A stretch of 12,870 bases of DNA from CAZNRY01 sp964575675 (lineage in GTDB: Bacteria; Eisenbacteria; RBG-16-71-46; CAIMUX01; VGJL01), in the NCBI GenBank assembly GCA_964575675.1, contig CAZNRY010000122.1:1-12870 (forward strand), written 5' to 3'. Position numbers and translations under genes: made by a program. Below, in pieces: positions 1 through 7,403 of the stretch (its first letter is position 1; each line of letters starts with the position of its first letter). A model generated the notes under the pieces. That model was given only the letters and a program-made list of their open reading frames with translations, did no database searches and had not been told where the DNA came from.

Positions 1-1
1 G

Positions 2-1567
2 GGGCGCGAACGAGGTGTGGCCGAGCGGGAGGTCAGGAGCGAAGACCTGGAGGGTCTCTGGAGGGACCGCGAGCGGGACCTGAAACGAAGCCGGTTCCTC
101 TGGCACAAGACCAAGGCCGATCTGGTCAAGGAGATGGACACGGAACTCCAGCTGCCCGGATGGGGGAACATCTGGACGCAGCCGATCATCAACCGGGTGG
201 ACATGCTCGCGACCGGTGTTCGTACGATGATCGGAGTCAAGGTCTTCGGCAATGACTTGTACGAGATCCAGCGCGTGTCGGCGGAGATCGCGGCCACGCT
301 GCGCGGGGTCCGGGGCGCGGTGGACGTGTTTCCCGATCAAATCGTGGGGGAGAACTACCTCGACATCGAGATCGATCGCGTGAAGGCCGCGCGATACGGC
401 GTCAACGTCGGCGACATTCAGGATGTGATCGAGGTCGCCTTGGGTGGCAAGACGATCACGAGCACGGTCGAGGGGCGGCAACGCTTCCCCGTGCGCGTGC
501 GCTACGCGCGCGACTTCCGCGATGACGAAGAGGCGATCGGACGAGTGCTGGTCGCCGGAGCGGGCGGCGCGGCGATCGAGGGGGCGGCGGCGACGGGTGC
601 CGGAGGCATGGGCGGATCGTCCGGAATGGGAGCGGGCTCGCGGTCGGGCGGTTCTGGTGGGATGTCCGGAGGCGCGGGAACGATGCCGGTCCCGGCCGGG
701 GGCGAACTGGACGATCTCGCCGCGGCCGCCTCGACGACCCCGCTCGCGGGAGCATCGAGCGCCGGCCCCGTTCAGATTCCACTTTCCGAGGTCGCCGCGA
801 TCAAGATCGTTCAGGGGCCGAGTATGATCAAGAGCGAAAACGGGATGCTCCGTGCCTATGTGCAACTAAATGTGCGTGACCGCGACATCGTGGGATTCGT
901 CGAGGAGGCGCAGCGGCTGGTGCAGGAGAAGGTCAAGCTGCCGCAGGGCTACTACCTCGAGTGGAGCGGGCAGTTCGAGCATCAGGTGCGCGCGAAGAAG
1001 ACCCTCCAGATCGTATTCCCTGCGGTCATCGCGCTGATCCTGCTGATCCTTTACTTGACCTTCAACGATTTCTCGCAGGCGATGCTCATGATGCTCGCTC
1101 TTCCCGGGGCGCTCGTTGGGGGGGTGATCTTCCAGACCATCTTCCATTTCAATTTCAGCGTCGCGGTCTGGGTGGGGTACATCGCGGCCTTCGGCATGGC
1201 GACCGAGACCGGGATAGTGATGATGGTCTATCTGCGCGATGCGTTGGATCGAAAGGGCGGGCTCGCCGCGATCAAGCATGAAGCGGAGATCACGGAGGCC
1301 GTCGTGAGGGGAGCCGTGCACAGATTGCGCCCCAAGCTCCTCACCGAAGGGGTCGCGATCGTGGGGCTGATGCCGATGCTCTGGGCGCACGGTACTGGTG
1401 CGGAGGTGATGCGGCCGATGGTGGCGCCAGTGCTCGGAGGACTTCTCGTCGCAGACGAAGTGATAGATCTTCTTCTCCCGGTTCTGTTCCACTGGCTGAT
1501 GACAAACCGCTGGAAGAAGATGATGCGACGGCAGGGCGTAGTAGGCGGCGACATCGCTTCTGCATAG
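2..1567 (+). CDS. cusA: CusA/CzcA-family heavy-metal efflux RND transporter, C-terminal half (5' end outside window)
   Basis: Inner-membrane proton-driven pump of the HME-RND family, which normally exports Cu(I)/Ag(I) with CusB and CusC partners. The frame is open from base 2, so the gene runs in from the left; 521 residues are visible of about 1040 usual. Residue numbers count from the GTG at 17. The NRVDM segment (M63) appears to align with a copper-binding methionine of E. coli CusA. The ENGMLRAYVQL and EWSGQFE stretches are typical of the porter domain. About five transmembrane helices follow from residue 331. The relay residues E397 (FGMATETG) and K440 (RLRPKLLT) are kept, as is the ADEVIDLLLPVLF ending. 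Oddity: a Gly/Ser/Met-rich insert at about 181-250. The next gene is a copper ATPase 31 bp downstream, which favours copper over zinc or cobalt as substrate. Metal specificity remains inferred. Confidence 0.93.
   Translation, partial: GRERGVAEREVRSEDLEGLWRDRERDLKRSRFLWHKTKADLVKEMDTELQLPGWGNIWTQPIINRVDMLATGVRTMIGVKVFGNDLYEIQRVSAEIAATLRGVRGAVDVFPDQIVGENYLDIEIDRVKAARYGVNVGDIQDVIEVALGGKTITSTVEGRQRFPVRVRYARDFRDDEEAIGRVLVAGAGGAAIEGAAATGAGGMGGSSGMGAGSRSGGSGGMSGGAGTMPVPAGGELDDLAAAASTTPLAGASSAGPVQIPLSEVAAIKIVQGPSMIKSENGMLRAYVQLNVRDRDIVGFVEEAQRLVQEKVKLPQGYYLEWSGQFEHQVRAKKTLQIVFPAVIALILLILYLTFNDFSQAMLMMLALPGALVGGVIFQTIFHFNFSVAVWVGYIAAFGMATETGIVMMVYLRDALDRKGGLAAIKHEAEITEAVVRGAVHRLRPKLLTEGVAIVGLMPMLWAHGTGAEVMRPMVAPVLGGLLVADEVIDLLLPVLFHWLMTNRWKKMMRRQGVVGGDIASA
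557..766 (+). other. Gly/Ser/Met-rich low-complexity insert within CusA
   Basis: About 70 codons encode a flexible segment dominated by Gly, Ala and Ser. Four methionines (residues 198, 204, 216 and 223 from the GTG at 17) sit in the Gly-rich part. It lies between the RVLV strand and the IPLSEVA strand of the periplasmic porter domain, where E. coli CusA has only a short linker. It stays in frame and the flanking family sequence is intact on both sides, so it is an insertion and not an assembly error. Confidence 0.75.
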
Positions 1568-1598
1568 GCGCCCGGTAGCAACGCGGCAGAGGTATAGA

Positions 1599-4244
1599 AT
1601 GAATCCCATGAGCGAGAAGATGAACCCAGCCGGCGCGCCGGACAAACGAACGGTCCGATTCCGTCTCGAGGGGATGCACTGCGGAAACTGCGAGGCGAAC
1701 GTGAAGCGCCGTCTCGAGGAGGTGCCGGGGATCCTCAGCGCCAACGCCGACCACGTGGCGAAGAGCGTCATGATCGAATCGGATCGGGAGATCGATCCGG
1801 CTGCCATCGGGCGGGGGCGGGAAGGACCGGGGTCCCGGATCCGAGGCGGGCCCGCGCGGGTCGCGCCGCCCCCAGGAGAATCGCCCGAGCCCGAGTTGGT
1901 GAAGATCTCGCTCGGTCCCGCCACAACGTTTGTGCTCCCCGGCGACGGAGGTCTGCCTGGAGACGCCGGCATGGTCCGCCACCTCGCGGTGACCGGGATG
2001 AGTTGCGCTTCCTGCGTTCTCAAGGTGGAGACGGGGCTTCGTGCAGTGCCGGGCGTTGTCGAGGCCAACGTCAACTTCGCCGCCGGGACGGCTATGGTGC
2101 GGATGGCCGGAGCTGCCGTCGATGCGGATCGGCTGATCGCGGCGGTGCGGTCATCGGGCGCCTACGACGCGAAGGATTTGGGGGCGGAGGGGGGCGACGA
2201 CATCCTCGAGGCGGAACATGCGAAGGCATTCGGCGAACTGCGGCGGCGATTCCTCGGCGCGCTCGCCTTCACGATTCCGATCCTGCTTTTCGCGATGCCG
2301 GCGATGTTCGGCCGGCACGGACCGATTCCGGAGCGCTTGAATCAAGGGCTCCAGCTCGCGCTCGTCCTCCCCGTGATGTTCTGGGCCGCGACGCCGTTCT
2401 TCCGCGGTCTCGTGGCGGCCGCACGCAGCAGGACGGCGGACATGAACAGCCTGATCGCGATCGGAACGGGATCGGCCTTCCTCTTCTCGGTCGCGGGAAC
2501 GTTGTCGCCGTCCATCTTCCCGCCGGCAATGCGCCCACACGGAACGGTTCACGTCTATTACGAGACGGCCGCGGTCATCGTCACCCTGATCCTGATGGGC
2601 AAGTTGCTCGAGGAGCGCGCGAAGGGCAAGGCGTCCGACGCGATCCGCAGGCTGATCGGGCTTCAGGCGCGAACGGCGCGTGTCCTGCGCGACGATCGGG
2701 AAATCGACCTTTCCGTTGAAGATGTCGTGGTCGGCGACGTCGTGGTTGTCCGCCCCGGGGAGAGGCTGCCGGTGGACGGCCGGATCGTGAGCGGCCGCTC
2801 ATCGGTCGACGAGAGCATGGTGACCGGCGAGCCAATTCCGGTGGCAAAGGGGCCGGGCGACACAGTGATCGGCGCGACGGTGAACAGGACCGGGAGTTTC
2901 ACATTCCAAGCGACCCGAGTGGGCAGGGAGACCGTACTGGCGCAGATCGTCGAGTTGGTGCGCCGCGCCCAGGGGAGCAAGGCGCCGATCCAGCGCCTCG
3001 TCGACCGAGTGGCGGCGGTCTTCGTTCCAGCCGTGATCGCGGTTGCGGTCGCAACACTGATCGTCTGGCTCATCGCGGGTCCCGAGCCTCGGCTCGCCTA
3101 CGCGCTGACGAACTTCGTCGCCGTCTTGATCATCGCCTGCCCCTGCGCGCTCGGGCTGGCCACGCCGACCGCGATCACGGTTGCGACCGGCAAGGGCGCG
3201 GAGCTTGGGATCCTCGCGAGGTCCGCCGTCGCGCTGGAGACGCTCGGGCGGGCGCGCGCGATCATAATGGACAAGACCGGAACGGTGACGCGCGGCGCTC
3301 CGGTGCTCACCTCCGTTCGAGTCATGGAAGGTGTGGACGAGAAGCAGGCGCTTTCGCTGATCGCGGCGGCCGAGACCCGATCGGAACATCCGCTCGCCGA
3401 AGCGGTAGTCGCGGGGGTCCGGCGACGGGGGATCGAGATCCCGTCGCCCGAGGGATTCGACTCGGTGACCGGCGAGGGCGTCATCGCGCGCGTCGCCGGC
3501 AAGCCCGTTCTGGTGGGCAATCGCGCGCTTCTCGAGCGCTACGGCGTTCACATCGGTGAGGGTGGCTCGCCCGCCGCTGGAGAAACGGACGCCCGGCAAT
3601 CCTCCGTCTTCGCCGCAATCGACGGCCGCCTCGCCGCCGTTCTCGGAATCGAAGATCCGATCCGCGAGGATGCGCCCGCCGTCGTCGAGGCTCTTCGCGC
3701 GCGGGGTCTCGCGGTATCGATGCAGACGGGCGACACGGAGCCAACGGCCCGCGCCGTCGCCACGCAGGTCGGGATTGATCGAGTCTTCGCGGAGGTCCGC
3801 CCCGCCGACAAGGCCGAGGCGGTGCGCAAGCTGCAGGCGGAAGGATATCGGGTCGCCATGATCGGCGACGGGATCAACGACGCGCCCGCCCTCGCCCAAG
3901 CGGATGTGGGCATCGCAATGGGGACGGGAACGGACATTGCGATTGAGAGCGCGGGGATCACCCTCCTCGGGGGTAATCTCTCGCGGTTGATCGCCGCGAT
4001 CGACTTGTCGCGTCGGACGATGGCCACGATCCGCCAGAATCTTTTTTGGGCGTTCATCTACAATTGTGTAGGCATCCCGATCGCCGCGGGCGTCTTGTAT
4101 CCTGTGACGGGATGGCTTCTGAATCCGGCCATCGCGGCCTTCGCGATGGCGATGAGTTCGGTCAGCGTCGTAGCCAACAGCCTTCGACTCAAGCGGTTCA
4201 GCGGCGACGCGCTGCTGGACGGAAGGAGCGAGAAGAATGTATAG
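1599..4244 (+). CDS. copA: Cu+-exporting P1B-type ATPase CopA with two N-terminal HMA domains
   Basis: Inner-membrane ATPase that exports Cu(I) from the cytoplasm. It has 881 residues against 834 in E. coli CopA. Two heavy-metal-associated domains come first: GMHCGNC (25-31) and GMSCASC (133-139). The core follows in family order: actuator TGE (409-411), metal-site CPC (514-516), phosphorylation loop DKTGT (558-562, D558), nucleotide-binding SEHP (595-598), TGD (710-712), GDGIND (756-761), then YN (821-822) and MxxSS-type residues (M852, S853, S854) that mark the Cu+ subclass 1B-1. The second half of HMA1 and the linker to HMA2 (about 65-125) are Gly/Pro/Arg-rich and poorly conserved, so HMA1 may be degenerate although its CxxC is intact. 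The ATG is chosen for AGAGG six bases upstream. It is in an operon with cusA and the YHS gene. Confidence 0.96.
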   Translation: MNPMSEKMNPAGAPDKRTVRFRLEGMHCGNCEANVKRRLEEVPGILSANADHVAKSVMIESDREIDPAAIGRGREGPGSRIRGGPARVAPPPGESPEPELVKISLGPATTFVLPGDGGLPGDAGMVRHLAVTGMSCASCVLKVETGLRAVPGVVEANVNFAAGTAMVRMAGAAVDADRLIAAVRSSGAYDAKDLGAEGGDDILEAEHAKAFGELRRRFLGALAFTIPILLFAMPAMFGRHGPIPERLNQGLQLALVLPVMFWAATPFFRGLVAAARSRTADMNSLIAIGTGSAFLFSVAGTLSPSIFPPAMRPHGTVHVYYETAAVIVTLILMGKLLEERAKGKASDAIRRLIGLQARTARVLRDDREIDLSVEDVVVGDVVVVRPGERLPVDGRIVSGRSSVDESMVTGEPIPVAKGPGDTVIGATVNRTGSFTFQATRVGRETVLAQIVELVRRAQGSKAPIQRLVDRVAAVFVPAVIAVAVATLIVWLIAGPEPRLAYALTNFVAVLIIACPCALGLATPTAITVATGKGAELGILARSAVALETLGRARAIIMDKTGTVTRGAPVLTSVRVMEGVDEKQALSLIAAAETRSEHPLAEAVVAGVRRRGIEIPSPEGFDSVTGEGVIARVAGKPVLVGNRALLERYGVHIGEGGSPAAGETDARQSSVFAAIDGRLAAVLGIEDPIREDAPAVVEALRARGLAVSMQTGDTEPTARAVATQVGIDRVFAEVRPADKAEAVRKLQAEGYRVAMIGDGINDAPALAQADVGIAMGTGTDIAIESAGITLLGGNLSRLIAAIDLSRRTMATIRQNLFWAFIYNCVGIPIAAGVLYPVTGWLLNPAIAAFAMAMSSVSVVANSLRLKRFSGDALLDGRSEKNV
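4221..4228 (+). promoter_or_regulatory. Ribosome binding site of the YHS gene inside copA
   Basis: GGAAGGAG lies eight bases before the ATG at 4237 while still within the last codons of copA. It fixes the start of the YHS protein and supports coupled translation of the two genes. Confidence 0.7.
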
Positions 4245-4824
4245 GATCTTCCGGGCGGCCGTTCTCTTGGCGGTCGCGATCTTGACCCTGTGCGCCATGC
4301 CGGCCCTCGCGGCGCCGCCTGCGGTGCAGACCGCCATCAAGCAGGCGGGCGCTGTCGATCCCGTGTCCGGGAAGAAGGTCAAGGCGGCGGACGCGCCGAT
4401 TGCGATCTTCCTCGATACGATCTACAAGTTTGGATCGGCGGAGAACCTCGCGAAGTTCCGGGCAGCTCCGGAGCGGTACGCGACGACGCACTGCCCGGTC
4501 TCCGATGTGGAGGTCCGGATAAAGGACGCGACCCAGAAGACGAAATACGCAGGACGGACCTGGTATTTCTGCTGCGCCGACTGCAAAGTGAAGTTCGAAG
4601 CCAACCCCGGAGACTACGTGACCTATCGGTGCCCTGCATGCGGCGGGGTCGCACTCGCCAGCATGGAGGGGTCGGTCACGGCCGTCTATGACGGGCGCGA
4701 GATGCGTTTTTGCTGCAACGACTGCAAGGAGAAGTTCGACGAGGACCCGGCCGCCTATTTCGCGCCTGTGGTTCCCGAGGGCGGGGCGGCTCGGGACTCC
4801 CTGGGGGCGGGAAGCGGGAAATAG
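4237..4824 (+). CDS. Secreted triple YHS/TRASH-domain metal-binding protein
   Basis: A 195-residue exported protein, probably a periplasmic copper-binding or copper-accepting partner of CopA. Residues 1-25 form a Sec signal peptide with cleavage likely after ALA (no lipobox). Three modules follow. Module 1 (about 41-81, DPVSGKKV to PERYA) has the YHS layout but no cysteines, with YKFGSAENLAKF where the Cys motif would be. Module 2 (86-128) begins CPVSD and has FCCADCKVKF. Module 3 (132-175) begins CPACGG and has FCCNDCKEKF. The (F/Y)xCxxCxxxF core is characteristic of YHS/TRASH metal-binding domains. The start overlaps the copA end by 8 bp and has a strong GGAAGGAG eight bases upstream, which indicates translational coupling. 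The copper role comes from context; metal identity is not shown by sequence. Confidence 0.88.
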   Translation: MYRIFRAAVLLAVAILTLCAMPALAAPPAVQTAIKQAGAVDPVSGKKVKAADAPIAIFLDTIYKFGSAENLAKFRAAPERYATTHCPVSDVEVRIKDATQKTKYAGRTWYFCCADCKVKFEANPGDYVTYRCPACGGVALASMEGSVTAVYDGREMRFCCNDCKEKFDEDPAAYFAPVVPEGGAARDSLGAGSGK

Positions 4825-4987
4825 AGTCCCCGCAGCCCCTTGTGGCTTGAAGCCGGGGTCCATCCACTATCATCGCCAGCGGCATGCGCGTCGCGGCCTA
4901 CGGTGGAGTCGGCCCCTGCAACCCGCAAGGGCCGCGATCCGTACGAATCGCAGGTGACGGGACAGGTTTCCGGGAAAGGAGCCGGGG
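4825..4987 (+). other. Intergenic leader with two small hairpins upstream of the DUF2752-like gene
   Basis: This 163-bp gap separates the copper operon from the membrane-protein pair. GGCCC (4911-4915) pairs with GGGCC (4929-4933), extended by TGC/GCA inside after one mismatch. Directly after it GCGAT (4934-4938) pairs with ATCGC (4947-4951). No U-tract follows, so these are not classical terminators. TTGAAG (4847-4852) and TATCAT (4868-4873) resemble -35 and -10 boxes, but the 15-bp spacer is short. It could be a 5' leader of a separate transcription unit. Only the hairpin pairing is directly visible. Confidence 0.3.
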
Positions 4988-5329
4988 TTGATCAACGCGC
5001 GCAAGTCCCTCCTTCGCCGTGCGCCCATCGAGGCGATGATCTGGGGAGGCGGGATTGTCGCGCTTTTCTTCTTTGATCCGGCATCGAGCGCCAAGCTCGA
5101 TCTCTGTCTCTTCCATCGGCTCGGTCTCGGACCGTGTCCCGGCTGCGGACTTGGGGCGGCGATCCATCACTTTCTCCACGGGGATATGGCGGCGTCCTGG
5201 ATGGCCCATCCTCTCGGGATCCCGGCTCTCTCGATCCTCGCGGCGCGTGTGATCGGGTTGCTCGCGAGGCCGCAAGCTGCCGGGTCTTGGAGCCTTCGAA
5301 CCAAAGGAGCGCGAGAATGGCAAACGTGA
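4988..5329 (+). CDS. DUF2752-family small membrane protein
   Basis: A 113-residue protein with hydrophobic segments at about 16-30 and 77-95. The DUF2752 signature is CPGCGLGAAIHHFLHGD (residues 50-66), with paired cysteines C50 and C53 and a later His-Gly. The family is an uncharacterised bacterial membrane protein family; the Cys pair may bind metal or form a disulfide, but no function is established. The start is TTG, chosen because AAAGGAG (4975-4981) stands six bases upstream and no better start fits. The end overlaps the next gene by 13 bp, and from memory DUF2752 genes often sit beside TM2-domain genes, so the two probably form an operon and perhaps a complex. Confidence 0.82.
   Translation: MINARKSLLRRAPIEAMIWGGGIVALFFFDPASSAKLDLCLFHRLGLGPCPGCGLGAAIHHFLHGDMAASWMAHPLGIPALSILAARVIGLLARPQAAGSWSLRTKGAREWQT
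5303..5309 (+). promoter_or_regulatory. Ribosome binding site that sets the TM2 gene start
   Basis: AAAGGAG is seven bases before ATG 5317, inside the DUF2752-like gene. It shows that the TM2 protein begins at 5317 and not at any of the upstream in-frame codons, which read an unlikely Arg/Ser/Pro-rich sequence. Confidence 0.7.
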
Positions 5330-5670
5330 TGCAGTTCCTTCCCGAGTTGGAAGGCGACGAGATGTTGATCGTGGCGGGCGTCATCAAGGACCTGACCGAC
5401 GAGCAGGCGACGCAGTTCGCCTATGCCTACCGCAGCCGCCGGAAGGACCCTCAGACGATCCTGCTCCTGACCCTGCTCGGATTTATCGGAATCGCGGGGG
5501 TGCAGCGGTTTGTCCTTGATCAGATCGGGATGGGGCTCTTGTATCTCTTCACGGCCGGTTTCTGCTGGATCGGGACGATCATCGATCTCGTCAACTACAA
5601 GAAGCTCGCGGTGGAGTACAACCACAAGCACGCCCATCAGCTCGCGGTTATGATCCGCGGCACGGTCTAG
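5317..5670 (+). CDS. TM2-domain membrane protein
   Basis: A 117-residue protein. Residues 1-44 form a soluble, mostly helical N-terminus (LPELEGDEML, then LTDEQATQFAYAYRSRRKD). Residues 45-95 form a TM2 domain of two membrane segments joined by a short turn. The motif GIAGVQRFVLDQIGMGLLYL (59-78) matches the TM2 pattern, and GFCWIGTIIDLVNY (81-94) is the typical second helix. The tail is basic and His-rich (YNHKHAHQ). TM2 proteins are widespread but mostly of unknown function in bacteria. The gene overlaps the DUF2752-like gene by 13 bp and ends 70 bp before a strong hairpin, so it is probably the last gene of this unit. Confidence 0.88.
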   Translation: MANVMQFLPELEGDEMLIVAGVIKDLTDEQATQFAYAYRSRRKDPQTILLLTLLGFIGIAGVQRFVLDQIGMGLLYLFTAGFCWIGTIIDLVNYKKLAVEYNHKHAHQLAVMIRGTV

Positions 5671-5739
5671 CGAACTGTTGCGCCGCATCACTGGCCCCGG
5701 GGCGGGCTGTGGGACTGTCTCCATGATGACCCGGCGCCG

Positions 5740-5770
5740 CCTGTCCGCCGAGCCTGACGGTTCGGACAGG
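5740..5770 (+). terminator. Strong hairpin after the TM2 gene, possible terminator
   Basis: CCTGTCCG (5740-5747) pairs perfectly with CGGACAGG (5763-5770). The stem continues with CCG/CGG inside after a two-base bulge, leaving a loop of about seven bases. It lies 70 bp after the TM2 stop and before the methyltransferase gene, where a transcript end is expected. There is no clear T-run behind it, so intrinsic termination would be imperfect. An operator or an mRNA 3'-end stabiliser is the alternative. Confidence 0.45.
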
Positions 5771-5826
5771 TAGTCAAATGCCCTGCTGCTTCTTCTGCGC
5801 GGGTCACCCGACCCGAGCGATCTTCA

Positions 5827-6660
5827 TTGACTCTACACACCGACCCGCATCAGAATCCGGCCACGTTCGATAGGTCGAACTGCTTCGGAGGAAAGCTCTT
5901 GGAGGATCCGGACGCCAAGTACTGCCGCCCCTGTGACTACGCGGCGCGCACGCATGCGCACCGGCGTCGGCTCTTCAGGTTCTCGCACCTCCGGCGTCTC
6001 ACGCTCGCCCGCGATTTCTTGGATGTCGGACCCGAGTCGCGCGTGCTCGACTACGGTTCCGGGGATGGGTACCTCCTCGAGCTTCTCTTGCCGCACGCTC
6101 CAATCGAGAATTTCACGGCCATCGAACCGTTCGATTTTCTTCAAGCGGAACTCGTGCAGCGGTTCGGCGAACGGATCCGGATCATGAAATCGTCTCTCGA
6201 TCTCGCGAGCGCCTCGTTCGATCGGATCGCATGTCTCGAGGTCCTTGAGCACCTCCAACCGAATGTGGTCCAGGAAACGCTTGCCGAGTTTGAAAGGTTG
6301 CTTGCCCCCGATGGGATCCTCGTCGTCAGCGTGCCGATCGAGGTGGGTTCCGCGGTACTGTTCAAGTATGTCGCGGCTATGGCGCTCACGCGAATGGATA
6401 GAAGATATTCCGTCCCGGAACTCGCGAGGGCGACGCTGGGGCTACCGGTGCGGCGCGATCCGACGATGAAGTTCCTTCCGCACAAAGGGTTTGATTTTCG
6501 CGTGATGCGGAGGCTCCTTGCGGAGAGATTCATAATCGAGCGGCAGGCGTACAGTCCGGTCGCGCCCCTCGGGGGACTACTTAACGCTCAGGTCATCTGG
6601 CGATTGCGTGGAAGACCGGGCACAGACGAGGTCTCCCGGTACGCAGTAGTTCGGGGGTAG
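5827..6660 (+). CDS. Class I SAM-dependent methyltransferase
   Basis: A 277-residue protein of the Methyltransf_11/23 type. Motif I is VLDYGSGDG (73-81), the acidic post-I residue is E100 in AIEPFD, motif II is FDRIACLEVLEHL (131-143), and the post-II strand is APDGILVVSVP (160-170). The C-terminal part (about 219-262, KGFDFRVMRRLL and onward) resembles methyltransferases acting on glycans or lipids, but the substrate cannot be read from sequence. The N-terminus has a C19, C33, C36 cluster of unknown meaning. The TTG at 5827 has no visible ribosome site. An in-frame TTG at 5899 has GGAGG seven bases upstream and would give a 253-residue protein without C19. The gene stands alone and converges on the cohesin-like gene. 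Confidence 0.87.
   Translation: MTLHTDPHQNPATFDRSNCFGGKLLEDPDAKYCRPCDYAARTHAHRRRLFRFSHLRRLTLARDFLDVGPESRVLDYGSGDGYLLELLLPHAPIENFTAIEPFDFLQAELVQRFGERIRIMKSSLDLASASFDRIACLEVLEHLQPNVVQETLAEFERLLAPDGILVVSVPIEVGSAVLFKYVAAMALTRMDRRYSVPELARATLGLPVRRDPTMKFLPHKGFDFRVMRRLLAERFIIERQAYSPVAPLGGLLNAQVIWRLRGRPGTDEVSRYAVVRG
5887..5891 (+). promoter_or_regulatory. Shine-Dalgarno-like GGAGG favouring a later methyltransferase start
   Basis: GGAGG lies seven bases upstream of the in-frame TTG at 5899. The upstream start at 5827 has no comparable site. The catalytic domain begins well after either start, so both remain possible. Confidence 0.4.
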
Positions 6661-6669
6661 CAGTCGCCG

Positions 6670-6695
6670 ATGCCCCGCCAACATCCTGGGGTCAT
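6670..6695. terminator. Weak hairpin between convergent genes
   Basis: The 40 bp between the methyltransferase stop and the cohesin-like gene stop holds ATGCCCC (6670-6676), which can pair with GGGGTCAT (6688-6695) with one bulged base and an 11-base loop. No T-run is present on either strand. A bidirectional end point would fit the convergent layout, but the structure is weak. Confidence 0.25.
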
Positions 6696-6700
6696 GGTCG

Positions 6701-7315
6701 TCAACGGAACAGCATTCTAACAATTCCCCAAGACACTCCCCCGAGTGCGGTGGGGTCAATTACGGTGATCGCGGTACCATTCAAAGCGGGAATGCGAGTA
6801 GCGCCATCGCACAGAGTCATCCGATTGAGGGCGGGGGCATCATCTAGCAGATTCATCTGCGTCACACCAGGCACGGCATTGGGAGCAATCCGCAGATCTA
6901 AACGGAGAAATGCACCTGTACCAGGTTCAATCTGTAGAGGACAACCGAACGAGTAGACGACGCCAGCCGTAGCGTCACCGACGTCACACTTGGTCGTGAA
7001 GATTGCCGAGCCAGCAGCTCGCGTATCATCAATAGACGGCAGGCCAACACACTCAAGAACCGCACCGTCAAAAGCCAGATTGATCGAGTAACCTTTGATG
7101 GCCTCGCTATTTGTCCCGCCTATGCTGACGCGGATTGTATCGCCAGGGAAACCCGAGAGCCCAGGATCCATGTAGAATCGATCGGTGAGAGCGTCTCCAC
7201 CGGGCGCTCCGGAAGAGAAAGCCCTTGAGCTGGGCGACGCGAGAGCCAAAACGAGGACCAAGAAGCGGAGAGAACGCGGTCTCTTTGTCGGTGAAGCTTT
7301 GTCCAAGTGGTTCAT
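6701..7315 (-). CDS. Secreted free-standing cohesin-like domain protein
   Basis: A 204-residue exported protein. The signal peptide is at about 1-35, with basic KRPRSLR followed by the hydrophobic FLVLVLALA. A single cohesin-like beta-sandwich covers about 44-187. It closely parallels the first cohesin-like domain of the giant protein upstream: RFY, KGYS, AG(V/I)V(Y/F)S, PNA, then PALNR and CDG near the end. It ends in SWGIVRMLFR with no sorting tail; similar short WG-x-LFR endings are, as far as I recall, common in secreted proteins of these phyla. The ATG at 7315 has AAAAGGA immediately against it, which is too close. A TTG at 7306 would sit nine bases from the same site and may be the true start. 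Possible role: binding partner for dockerin-like loops or a surface module. Function is unproven. Confidence 0.8.
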   Translation of the reverse strand: MNHLDKASPTKRPRSLRFLVLVLALASPSSRAFSSGAPGGDALTDRFYMDPGLSGFPGDTIRVSIGGTNSEAIKGYSINLAFDGAVLECVGLPSIDDTRAAGSAIFTTKCDVGDATAGVVYSFGCPLQIEPGTGAFLRLDLRIAPNAVPGVTQMNLLDDAPALNRMTLCDGATRIPALNGTAITVIDPTALGGVSWGIVRMLFR

Positions 7316-7403
7316 TCCTTTTGGATGAAGGCTCTCATGCCCAGTGCGAGTCTTCACCAGAAGATCTCTGATACGAAGGCGGTAGTACCTTGTCATGAGC
7401 GAG

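Noticed and set aside
17..19. GTG as the true start of the CusA-type gene
   Set aside because: The frame is open to the window edge and the protein begins in mid-family sequence, so half of the gene lies outside the window.
866..2074. Long minus-strand open frame of 402 codons opposite cusA and copA
   Set aside because: It is antisense to two clear genes, rich in Arg/Pro/Ser/His, and has no recognisable domain; GC-rich DNA yields such frames by chance.
2799..4382. Minus-strand open frame of 527 codons opposite copA
   Set aside because: It mirrors copA in an antisense frame, is dominated by Arg/Asp/Gly/His, and has no ribosome site or domain.
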